A DNA stretch of 11,414 bases, from assembly GCA_024195585.1 (NCBI GenBank), contig SWBL01000686.1, forward strand, positions 1 through 11,414, given 5' to 3'. This document shows positions 1 through 8,331 of the stretch, one piece after another. The position numbers and the translations under genes are program-made. This stretch comes from Aureobasidium sp. EXF-3400 (Eukaryota > Ascomycota > Dothideomycetes > Dothideales > Saccotheciaceae). Under the pieces are notes generated by a model. It did no database searches. It was not told where the DNA came from and was given only the letters and a program-made list of their open reading frames with translations. Every line of letters starts with the position of its first letter. Position 1 is the stretch's first letter.

Positions 1-673
1 AAACACCACGACTAGTGGTGGCGCTTTGTCTCAGTCTGTACGCAAGGTCCGCACGGCGTATTCAAACACCGTCCAGGACGGCGTCTCGCATAATTGAGCA
101 CTCGCCTAGCAAACTCGTGGTGTTCTTGCCTATCCATCTCTGTGAAGTCATGCTAATTGTACCTTCGCTTTAGGTATCAACATCATGATTGCCGGTCTTG
201 CCTTTCAAGTCGTCAGCCTGACAATCTTCATTGCTCTCAGCATGGAGTTTGTTTACAGAGCATACAAGGCAAGAGAGAGCGAACTGAACTACGACTTCTT
301 CGACCTCCGAAAACGCACTATGTTCCGCATGCTCCCGTACGCTATTGCCATTGCAACCATCACAATTTACATTCGTTGTGTCTTCCGTGTTGCAGAGCTC
401 AAGGATGGGTTTGGAGGAGCCTTAGCCAATGATCAAACGGCATTCATGATTCTGGAAGGCCCGATGATTATAATTGCCACGATCGCCTTGACTGTCTGTC
501 ATCCTGGCATTGCATTTGGCAGCGCATCGTCGTGGGCAGCTGCAAACTGGACCTGGAAGAAGAACAGTAAGAGCGACAACAACCATATAAGAATGGTTAG
601 TCAGGAGACTGCAACACCTTCGATGGCAGAGAGCGAGATAACTGAGGGCCCCGACAAGAAGACACACGTTTGA
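1..673 (+). CDS. RTA1-like lipid-translocating exporter family protein, 3' part (5' end outside window)
   Basis: This is the C-terminal half of an RTA1-domain membrane protein. RTA1/RTM1/RSB1 relatives are seven-helix fungal membrane proteins linked to sterol-drug resistance and sphingoid-base export; that role comes from the family and is not shown here. The final exon (174-673) is clear. An acceptor TAG ends at 173, with a CTAAT branch-like site at 153-157. The exon encodes IAGLAFQV followed by a hydrophobic helix, a second helix leading into the family-typical RCVFRVAEL, and a third helix before CHPGIAFG. A short hydrophilic, charged cytosolic-type tail follows, and TGA is at 671-673. Upstream, the frame starting at base 2 reads SGGGALSQS, resembling the glycine-rich loop that precedes this region in the family. 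It must join the last exon in phase 1, yet no canonical GT in that frame gives this phase without deleting the glycine loop. The start and earlier helices lie outside the window. Confidence 0.85.
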
Positions 674-996
674 AGAGTTCAAGTTAGGAGATGAATACAA
701 GCTAGATGGACGAGGATTCTTGGGCAAGGATTACTGAAGATTAGGACTGGATCGCAACATGGGTATGAACAGCTGTAAGATGTATAGAAGGTTTTTAAAA
801 TTCCACAGCAACACGCATGCAAACCCCTGAGAGACTTTCGACAGTGCAACAGGTACAATCTAGAAGGAGGCTTGGTATGTGCAAGTCAAGGCGGGGGATC
901 CTTCGCGGTCGGTTGTACCTGCCCACTCTGGACACAAATAGAAGCACGCCCAGGCAGCTGTTTGAAACCCATCCTCACCGGTTCCTGACCAACAAC
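674..996. other. Intergenic: 3' flank of the RTA1-like gene and 5' flank of the regulator gene
   Basis: There is no supported gene in this stretch. Short open frames exist on both strands but show no protein family, codon bias or splice structure. It should contain the RTA1-like gene's 3' UTR and the promoter of the Zn2Cys6 gene. An AT-rich patch near 790-801 could be a promoter element, but nothing marks a transcription start. Confidence 0.6.
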
Positions 997-1104
997 ATGT
1001 TGACTTTAAACCATCATCATCTTGTCATATCACTTACTATCGCAATGCTGTGGTCGTGTTGTACGAAATCCAGCAACTGTTCCGTCATAGAGTCTATCGC
1101 GTGA
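997..1104 (+). promoter_or_regulatory. Possible upstream ORF in the leader of the Zn2Cys6 gene
   Basis: An ATG at 997 opens a 35-codon frame that stops with TGA at 1102-1104, ten bases before the main ATG at 1115. A second in-frame ATG is at 1045. The peptide resembles no family I know. If the transcript starts upstream of 997, ribosomes would meet this ORF before the regulator's start, which usually lowers or conditions translation. The transcription start cannot be read from sequence, so this stays a candidate. Confidence 0.3.
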
Positions 1105-1114
1105 GCTGCTATCC

Positions 1115-2924
1115 ATGTCTACAACTCCACCCGACGGCAGTCGATCGAGTCGAAAGCTCAAAGTTCGCACTGGCTGCATCACCTGCAAAGTATGCCATTG
1201 GTTACTTGACGTGCCAACAAGCTACGACTGATGCAATTCGACAGATACGTAAGGTGAAATGTGATGAGGAGAAGCCATTCTGTAAGCGCTGCACCGACAC
1301 TGGCCGCAGATGCGACGGCTATACCGTGCAGCCAGAAAGGAAATGCATCAAATCTGGTACAACTTCAGAACGACCTGCCATTACCTCGATACGGAAAAGG
1401 CCATCGCTTCCGGTGTCTACGGTGGGCCGAGTCGTTCGACGACTGGCACCAGCTAGTCCGACCATTGATGCTGCACTTTTGTCGCCAGCAATGTCCAGTG
1501 AAGAGAGTTCCTGGATTGAGTTCTTCAGCATACGCACAGGCCCTGCGCTCTCCAACGTCTTGAGCCACTCTTTTTGGTCCTTTTCCCTGCCTCAATTGAG
1601 CTTGTCAGAGCCAGCCATCCGACATGCTTTGATAGCATTGGGTTCTGCTCATGCACGTTTTGAAGCAGAAGCCACCAATAACCGAGCAGTACAAGATGCG
1701 ATACATCCTGATTTCACTCTGCGTCATTACAATGAGTCCATCAAACAGCTGAAGTTATATCTGAACAGGGGATCTCAATCACTTGATATGGCTTTGCTAT
1801 GTTGTCTTATGTTCATCTCACTGGAATGCATCTATGGAAATCGCCTGCTGGTTATCGATCACCTTCGGAATGGTCTGAACATGCTCAGATCGTCGCTAGT
1901 ACAGGATGGGGAGAAGGAAGCCTCCTCAAATGCGATTGCCAAAACCATTAAGCAGGAGATTCGTCCACTGTTCCATCGATTGGACTCTCAAACTACCTTG
2001 ATGGGCTTTTCAGGATCTAGTATGTTCAATCACATGGATAAATTGTTGGCTTTATCTATACCAAGGTCTTTCGACAGTTTTGAGCAAGCCAAAACCTCTC
2101 TCGATCTGCTTGTTGCTTCAAGTCTTGGTTTCATTCGCACAGTCCACGATGGGAAGCATGCCGAAAACGGTTCTATCTCTCTTTCGGGACGGACACTGCA
2201 AATTCATCTGCTGAGCGAATTCTCCATCTGGAAGAACAGCATGGCCAACTACGTGAAGTCGTGTGACACATTCACAGACAATGACAACAGGATAGAGAAA
2301 TCGCTTCGGACACAGCATACAGCTACCTTTATATGGCTGGCACGATGCACCGAGCTAGAAGAATCTGGCTTCGATGCTTATCTTCCTGAGTTCGCGTCCA
2401 TCGTCAAGTGGTCACGGACCCTGATTGCACCGATGCCAGAGTCGAGAGAGTGGTGCTTGCACTCAAAACTGGCTTCGCTCTCGGTTTCCGACGTGCCGAG
2501 ATTTTCGCTCAATATGTCGTTAATCCCACCAATCTATCTGGTCTGCATCAAATGCCGCGATCCAAACATAAGACGCGAAGCCATATCCATACTCGAAGAA
2601 ATGAATGGTCGCGAAGGTCTCTGGGATGCCCGCTTGCATGCAAGAGCCGCCAGAAGATTAGTAGAAGTGGAGGAATCCGGCGTCTTGATTTACGAAGGTG
2701 CCAAGACGGCATATATGGAACCAGGGCCTTTGATGAGAATGATTGCCGATGGAGAGGTGAGGGTGCCACAACAGAACTCTATCCAAGAGGGTTTCCGTGT
2801 TCACGATATGGACCTCAGAGATGTTACAGAAGGTGCAAGTGGCACTTGTAATGTCACGTGGCGTATCTATCCGAACGGCATGCATGAGGAGAAGATACAG
2901 TGGACAGAGGTGCTCCATTTCTGA
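1115..2924 (+). CDS. Zn2Cys6 (fungal binuclear zinc cluster) transcription factor, two exons
   Basis: This is a DNA-binding fungal regulator of 584 residues, expected in the nucleus. Exon 1 is 1115-1189 and exon 2 is 1245-2924. The intron (1190-1244, 55 nt) has a GTATGC donor, a CTGAT branch-like site at 1228-1232 and an ACAG acceptor. Splicing rebuilds a perfect cluster: Cys21-x2-Cys24-x6-Cys31-x6-Cys38-x2-Cys41-x6-Cys48. A basic stretch (RSSRKLKVR) precedes it and DGY follows it, as in many family members. A Ser/Pro-rich linker leads to a long mostly helical region typical of the fungal-specific regulatory domain. That region includes CRDPNIRREAI and REGLWDA near residues 460-490, a block recurrent in C6 regulators of filamentous ascomycetes. 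The open frame continues upstream of 1245 as GTG- or ATG-less sequence through the intron, but that version destroys the zinc cluster, so the ATG at 1115 is preferred. The target genes are unknown. Confidence 0.9.
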
Positions 2925-3102
2925 GCCACTCGTGTCAGAGGTGACCTCAAGTTACCCCTAGTATAAGCGAAATGAGCACGAAGAAACATGATCGGATTAG
3001 AAATCTGATTAAACGACATACGAAATAGGTGCAAGCAGGAACGCAGTACCAGTGTTACAGAACCATTCTCAGACTATCATCAACCATCATGAGTGGTGGA
3101 GC
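2925..3102. other. Short convergent intergenic gap
   Basis: The regulator (plus strand) and the CHRD gene (minus strand) end facing each other with 178 bases between their stop codons. The stretch should hold both 3' UTRs and poly(A) signals. No gene or clear hairpin is seen. Confidence 0.6.
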
Positions 3103-3885
3103 CTAAGCAAGCTGACCACGAACAGCACCGGGAACAGCCAAGCTCGAATGAGTGTCTGCAAAGAAACCGGCAGGGTTCTTCTCAATCTGACTGATGTGGA
3201 AACCATCAGCGGTATCCTTTCCGTTAGCCAAAAGGCCAGTCTTGAAAGGACCCTGCTGGCAGCCAAAAGAGCGGCGAACACCATTGCCAACATCGACAGG
3301 GTTGGGGAAGGCGATCCTAGGGGGACCGGAAGCGCCCTTTGCAGCCTCATGGATGTGTGTGGCTGTTGCGGCGGGAGATGAATATTCGCCGCGGAAGTTG
3401 TAGAGTTCAATGTTGTAGCAGATCAGGTTCAAATCGCTGTTGATACCAATCTTGAAAAGGCCCGAAGCACCCTCGAGACCTCCGGTCGGGGTCGTGCCAT
3501 TAACGACTTCACCAGGAACGGCCTTGACTTCATAGTAGGAAGTGAAGGTGAAGGGGGAGCCTGCCATCTTGGGAGCTTCGGGGCAATTGGCAGGTGCGGC
3601 GCCGCCCTTGGAGTAGTCGACAGATTCCCAGCCACCAGAGGGAGGAGAATATTCGTGAAGGCCCTCGCCAGTACCTTTGGGATACTCATGCAGGTTCGCA
3701 CCGGTACTCTCAGGGTAGTCGACGGATTCCCAGCCGCCTAGTTGCGAAGGCAAGGTTAGTGGAAAGTTTCGTAACCAGAGCCATGGGCTGCATGACTTAC
3801 CTTTGGGAGCATCGTACTGGACATCTGTGGGCAGTGCAAGAGTGACAACTGCAAGAGCAGCAAGAGTGGCGGCGGTGAACTTCAT
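3103..3885 (-). CDS. Small secreted CHRD-domain protein with N-terminal repeat module, two exons
   Basis: This is a predicted extracellular protein of 239 residues. CHRD domains, first defined in chordin, occur in many fungal secreted proteins and their role there is unknown. The chosen start (3885) gives MKFTAATLAALAVVTLALP, a standard signal peptide. The frame stays open to another ATG at 3963, but that would bury the signal peptide behind 26 polar residues. The intron is 3738-3800 (63 nt), with a GTAAGT donor, a CTAAC branch and a TAG acceptor, and it splits the codon for Gly29. The mature N-terminus carries two copies of GGWESVDY (29-36 and 63-70) and two LHEY motifs between them. The CHRD domain covers roughly 90-239: ATHIHEA is the conserved histidine motif, and the end runs through NPAGFFADTHSS to AVRGQL and the stop. 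There are three cysteines (80 and two in the domain). No GPI-type C-terminal tail is present, so release to the medium or wall association is likely. Confidence 0.88.
   Translation of the reverse strand: MKFTAATLAALAVVTLALPTDVQYDAPKGKSCSPWLWLRNFPLTLPSQLGGWESVDYPESTGANLHEYPKGTGEGLHEYSPPSGGWESVDYSKGGAAPANCPEAPKMAGSPFTFTSYYEVKAVPGEVVNGTTPTGGLEGASGLFKIGINSDLNLICYNIELYNFRGEYSSPAATATHIHEAAKGASGPPRIAFPNPVDVGNGVRRSFGCQQGPFKTGLLANGKDTADGFHISQIEKNPAGFFADTHSSLAVPGAVRGQLA
3613..3735 (-). repeat. Two direct 21-nt repeats encoding the GGWESVDY modules
   Basis: Bases 3715-3735 and 3613-3633 are direct repeats that differ at one position, with a 102-base (34-codon) period. They encode the two GGWESVDY segments of the secreted CHRD protein. 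Between them lie two weaker copies of TG-x-x-LHEY, 11 residues apart. The pattern suggests duplication of a short coding unit. Confidence 0.85.
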
Positions 3886-4006
3886 CTTGAGGTGTATGAT
3901 TTTGTTATGATTGCTGGTGCTGGTTGATCTATTGTTCGGTGGGTTATATGTAATTGTTGTCAAAGTTGTCGTGATGATGAAGTACTATTATGACAGGCAG
4001 ACACCC

Positions 4007-4015
4007 ATATTTATA
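4007..4015 (-). promoter_or_regulatory. TATA box of the CHRD gene
   Basis: Read on the minus strand this is TATAAATAT, a near-consensus TATA element 122 bases upstream of the chosen ATG (3885). Transcription starting some 30-60 bases downstream would leave a leader of several tens of bases. It is also 44 bases upstream of the alternative ATG at 3963, so it does not alone decide the start. A strong TATA element fits an inducible gene. Confidence 0.55.
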
Positions 4016-4020
4016 CCGTT

Positions 4021-5530
4021 CCCTCTCCATCATCTCCAAGAACCACCCACCTGCGCTGCCATCATCTCTACCAGCCATCTGCACTCTGGCCGAGCACTCC
4101 AAGCATCCCAGCACTAAGCCTCGATGAGATAGGTCCTTACCAAGACAGCTGTTGACACCAGACGTTCTTGAGGTACACGTCATAGTCTGGATGAGATCTG
4201 TGAGGATATGTTTGCCAAGCTCCATGCGTTTGAAGAGGATTTTGGCTCTTGAGATACGGCTTCTCGGCGTTCTCTTGCTCAGTGAACGATTAGTTAGTTG
4301 CCAAGGTCTTGAATCTGGTTGCTGATACATGAGAGGTATGCTCCGTAGTTGAACGCACCCTTCAAGAACCAAAGTCGATCCAATATTGTATCCCAATCAG
4401 TATGTACTTGTGGCCACCAAAAGCCAGACGAAGTCAACCGAGATCTTAGTGACCTGAATCCAAGATCATGCTCCTTTCCAGCAGCACGCTGTATCAAACC
4501 AGACTGTATGTTCAATCTCTGAACGTTTGAACTCGTTCAGATATACTCTTGGCGATACGATGGCATTTGTCTTGGGGAACGCTATTCTTGACCTTACTCG
4601 GCTCATTGACAGCCTTCGCCAATGTCGTTATTGGAAAGTCAAGAAGAGTAGCAAAGCCTTGGGAGAGATGAGACATGCAGAAGGGACTCACGTCTAAGAC
4701 CAGCCAAGATCTATACCGACAGACCAAGGAGATCGTCGTTGCAAGCTCAAGATAGATGTCTCAAGAGAGATACTGAGTCAGATCAATGAGAAGGCGGAGA
4801 GGATGGAGGAAGGGAAGCAGGGCAAACACCGAGGCGTCCGTCTTGGCGACAGTTGGAACCATCGAAAGGGTTCCTGCGGGGTGTGCTCTCTGAATAATTT
4901 CAAATCTTTTGCTCATCTGTACTCCCGTCATGGGCTTGGTCTTCTTGCCAAGTTTGATGTCGATGTTGTGGCTCCTTGATCTTCTCGAAAGAACAAGTCA
5001 AGAAGACCAAGAGAGATCAACTCTTGACGTGTGACTTGCTGCGCCCAAAGTCTTTCTTCTTTGGGATAGTTGTTCGGCTTGGCGGCCTTCTTTCGTCTTT
5101 CGTGCACTCGGTCAGACTCTCTAAATGGAGGTTGCGCTCGAACAGGAGGTGCTTCAAAGTGTCGGCGGCGTCATTGATTGCGAAGTGCATACCTATCTAA
5201 AGCTCTTCTTGGCGATGGACGATGGCAAGTCGCAGATACCTACCTCCCCAAGTGCTAAGGACTGTCACATTCGAGTATGGTAACGGCCCATAGACAATCG
5301 AATATTTACTTTGGTGTGATGACTCCCGTACACTTTATGTTTCAAGTCAGCGGGAATGGTAGAGTAGAATGAAAGTGGCGGAGGACGAAAGGTGGAGCGG
5401 ACATGTGGAGTTAATGGCCGTGGCAGAAAAAGGCGGTCAGGATAATCTTCAATCCATGCGCCATGTTTTTTTGCCAGGGTCGAGACGCTCACTAAAGACA
5501 TTTGTTTGCACAACACACATTCATTCCTAC
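4021..5530. other. Unresolved 1.5-kb interval with short open frames on both strands; possible small multi-exon or decayed gene
   Basis: I could not build a convincing gene here. On the minus strand, CTAAC (4293-4297) followed 15 bases later by an AG at 4278-4279 looks like an intron 3' end. The following frame (4277 down to a TAA at 4137-4139) would be a 46-residue final exon ending DYDVYLKNVWCQQLSW. Other minus-strand open frames of 50-75 codons lie at 4294-4515, 4512-4727 and 4761-4916, but in different frames and separated by stops. The plus strand has competing short ATG frames at 4560-4697 and 5125-5283. No family is recognisable, and third-position bias is weaker than in the neighbouring PUF6 and adenosylhomocysteinase genes. 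The interval must also include the promoters of the flanking CHRD (minus) and PUF6 (plus) genes, which diverge from it. It could be a short hypothetical gene with introns, a relic broken by frameshifts, or plain intergenic DNA. Confidence 0.35.
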
Positions 5531-7713
5531 ATGATGGCTGGAGTCAAGCGCAAGGAAGCACCCAAGGCCGTCGCCGCCGTACGATCCGGTTCAGAGAAGA
5601 AGCAGAAGCTGGCCTCGACTGGCTCGTCCAAGAAGAGAGCCGCCCCAATCAAGGAACCCACTCCCGAATCCGACGAGTCGAGCGACGACGACGAAGATGA
5701 AGACGAGCTAGACGGAGAGGACAGCGCCATGTCCGGTGTGGAACAAGAGGGTGGAAACAGCGAGTCGGACGACAAGAAGATCAGAAGTGCGTCAAGGACG
5801 AGAACAGACAAAGGCACACAGCTGACACAACCCATAGCTGGTCAATCATCAGCAGAAGCACACGCTGCCCAGCGCGCCCTAGCAAAAGAGCGCAAAGCCG
5901 CCAAACCCAACGCAGACATCATTGGCCGTAGCAAGAAGATTTGGGAGAGACTGCGCAGGAAGTCACATGTGCCCAACGACGAGCGCAAGGCTCTTGTTGC
6001 CGAGCTGTTTGAGATTATTACTGGCAGAGTCCGCGACTTTGTCTTCAAGCACGACAGTGTGCGTGTCATTCAATGCGCCCTCAAGTACGCCAACATGCAA
6101 CAAAGAAAGCAGATCGTCACTGAGCTCCGTACCGACATGCGCGAGCTGGCTGAGAGCAAGTACGGTAAATTCTTGGTCGCCAAGATGGTCGTTGAAGGGT
6201 TCGTTTCCACACCTCTTTCCTCACCACGTCCTAGACTGACACCTCATCTTACAGAGACGCCGAGATCCGCAACATGGTCGTCCCTCAATTCTACGGTCAC
6301 GTCCGTCGCTTGATCAACCACCCCGAAGCCGCTTGGATCGTCGATGACATCTACCGCCAGGTCGCTACCTCTTCACAAAAGGCTCTCATGCTTCGCGAGT
6401 GGTACGGTGCTGAGTACGCCATCTTCGGCAAGACCAAAGCTGCCCAAGGTCAGACTGACGACAAGGTCACGGCCGACCTCAAGGCCATCCTGGATGAGAG
6501 CCCCGAGAAGAAAAAGCCTATGATGAACTACCTCCAACAGCTCATCAACCAGCTTGTTCAGAAGAAGATGACCGGTTTCACTATGCTGCATGACGCCATG
6601 CTCCAATACTTCCTCAACACAACACCTGGCACTCCTGAGGCCGCCGAGTTCCTTGAGTTGCTTAAGTCCGATCTGGACGAGGAGAACGGTGGTGATCTTC
6701 TCAAGAACTTGGCTTTCACAAAGAACGGCAGCCGCGTCGTGTGTCTGGCTCTTGGTTACGGAACCGCAAAGGACCGCAAGCTTATTCTACGTGTTTACAA
6801 GGATGCTGTTGAGATGATGGCTCTGGACCCCAACGCACACACTGTTCTGCTTGCCGCAATGGACACCGTCGACGACACCAAGATGACCGCCAAGGCTCTG
6901 TTCCCAGAGTTGCTGGGAGAGAATATCAAGGATGAGGCCGAACGCGAGAACCGCCTTGTTGATCTTATTTCCCACCTGACCGCCCGTATCCCGCTGCTTT
7001 ACCCTCTTGCTGGTCAAGCCAAGTGGCTGGTTTCTGACGTTCAGAAGAACATCTTTGCCGAGGTACAATCTGTACGCGAGGTCACATCCAAGAAGAACCC
7101 CGAGATCCGTCGTTCAGAACTCATTGCATACATGTCACCCTACTTGCTACCTATCATTCAGAGCCGTGCTGCTGACCTTGCAAGTGTTGGCTTTGGTTGC
7201 CAGTACATCAGTGAGGTCCTCTTGGAAGCTCAAGGCGACAAGAAGGCAGCTTGTGAGGCCGTTGTTGCTTTGACTGAGGGTGACGTGACATCAGAAGGAC
7301 ACATTGCACAAAGCGCAGCTGGCGGCAAGATGCTGAGAGCACTGGTCAGCGGTGGCAAGTTCGATCCTGAGACAAAGACAGTAAAACTGGTCGATCCTCG
7401 TCTCGGCTTTGGCGATATGCTGTTCAAGTCGCTCAAGGGCAAGTTCGTCGAATGGGCCACGAGCCCTTCAAGTTTCGTCGTCGTACAGTTGCTCGAGAGC
7501 GAAGACGTCAGTGATTCCAACAAGAAGGTCGTCCGCGACGAGCTGTCAAAGGGCAGGAAGACACTGGAGAAGGCAGCCAAGGGTGAAAATGCCCCTTCGA
7601 AAAAGGCACCTGTCGAGTCAGATGACCAACAAAGCAAAAAGAAGAAGAAGACGAACGATGGGCCAAAGGGCAATGCAGGTGCGAAGATTTTGCTCGAGAA
7701 GTTAAGCAAATAA
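5531..7713 (+). CDS. PUF6: PUF6-type pumilio-repeat RNA-binding protein (ribosome biogenesis), two exons
   Basis: This is an orthologue of yeast Puf6 and human PUM3, nucleolar RNA-binding proteins with PUF-like helical repeats. Yeast Puf6 acts in 60S subunit assembly and in ASH1 mRNA repression. Exons are 5531-6198 and 6255-7713. The intron (6199-6254, 56 nt) has a GTTCGT donor, a CTGAC branch-like site near 6234 and an ACAG acceptor. The product is 708 residues, slightly longer than yeast or human (about 650). The N-terminus is Lys-rich (KRKE, KKQK, KKR; nuclear signals), then acidic (46-64). PUF-like repeats begin near residue 135 (SKKIWERLRRKS) and include RDFVFKHDSVRVIQCAL, KYGKFLVAKMV and FYGHVRRLINH. 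The CPL-type region lies around 476-620. A Lys-rich tail carries KKKKK. Of the tandem ATGs, the second (5534) has the better context (A at -3, G at +4). The frame is also open upstream to ATG 5369, but that extension has no family features. Confidence 0.93.
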
Positions 7714-8331
7714 GTGTAGGTATATTATTTCCATGTTGGTGTTCGCTACGTATCCCTCAAAAATACCCAGCAATGTTCTTTTTTCTTCTTACACGTTATT
7801 TGCCTTTCTATCATCTTGCAAACTGAACTCGATTCCGTTCCATTACTGGACTCTATATTCACAACTTTTCGTACTGAAAAGGGCTTGTCGAGATAACCGT
7901 CTTGACGAAACGATCGCAAAACTTGCTGTTTTCACTCGTTGAGAAACTGATTTATCTCCTCGCTCAAGATAGACCTTCGAGAATTGCTACAAGCGACCAA
8001 GACTAGACACTATACGGTATCTCCAAAATCGAACGACGACAGTATATTTCTTGACACAACTGGCGTGATCGTCGTAGCTTCTTTGGATTCGGTGGTTGAT
8101 GGTCACTTCCCCTAAAGACGAGTCGTCGACTTGGAAGGCACGCTTCACTCTCATCAACCATCAAATTCACTTTCACCCCTGACAACTTTCACAGCTCTTG
8201 CTACTTCTTCTCCAACACCGGCTTCCTTCTTTCTTTCTCTCCTCTCTGCCACATCAAAGTACTCCAACACATCTCAAACACCAAAGACCTTCGACACCTT
8301 TCTACTCTTACCATACCATACCATATCGACA
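7714..8331. other. Intergenic: PUF6 3' flank and F-box gene promoter/leader
   Basis: There is no supported gene in these 618 bases. Short frames on both strands lack codon bias and family similarity. The left part is AT-richer and should hold the PUF6 3' UTR. The right part becomes strongly pyrimidine-rich on the plus strand, as is common before fungal start codons. Three tandem CCATA units lie at 8311-8325, just before the F-box gene's ATG. Confidence 0.6.
8204..8250 (+). promoter_or_regulatory. CT-rich tract upstream of the F-box gene
   Basis: This stretch is almost entirely C and T on the plus strand, about 80-130 bases upstream of the ATG at 8332. Pyrimidine-rich tracts like this often lie just upstream of transcription starts in filamentous ascomycetes. 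The role here is inferred from position and composition only. Confidence 0.4.

Noticed and set aside
817..1104. 95-codon plus-strand frame upstream of the regulator taken as a gene
   Set aside because: No family, no codon bias and no splice signals; only its last part (997-1104) is kept, as a possible uORF.
1050..2924. Single-exon version of the regulator starting near 1050
   Set aside because: It reads through the intron in a frame that loses the first two cysteines of the zinc cluster; the spliced model from 1115 restores the full motif.
3885..3963. N-terminal extension of the CHRD protein from the ATG at 3963
   Set aside because: It would put 26 polar residues before a standard signal peptide.
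3944..4396. 150-codon minus-strand frame upstream of the CHRD gene as a protein gene
   Set aside because: It runs through the CHRD promoter and TATA box, and its composition looks random; at most a part of it overlaps a possible exon in another frame.
5527..5835. Ser-rich minus-strand frame opposite the PUF6 N-terminus
   Set aside because: Antisense shadow of the acidic and Lys-rich PUF6 coding sequence.
7230..7709. 159-codon minus-strand frame opposite the PUF6 C-terminus
   Set aside because: Shadow of a codon-biased exon; no family and no expression signals.
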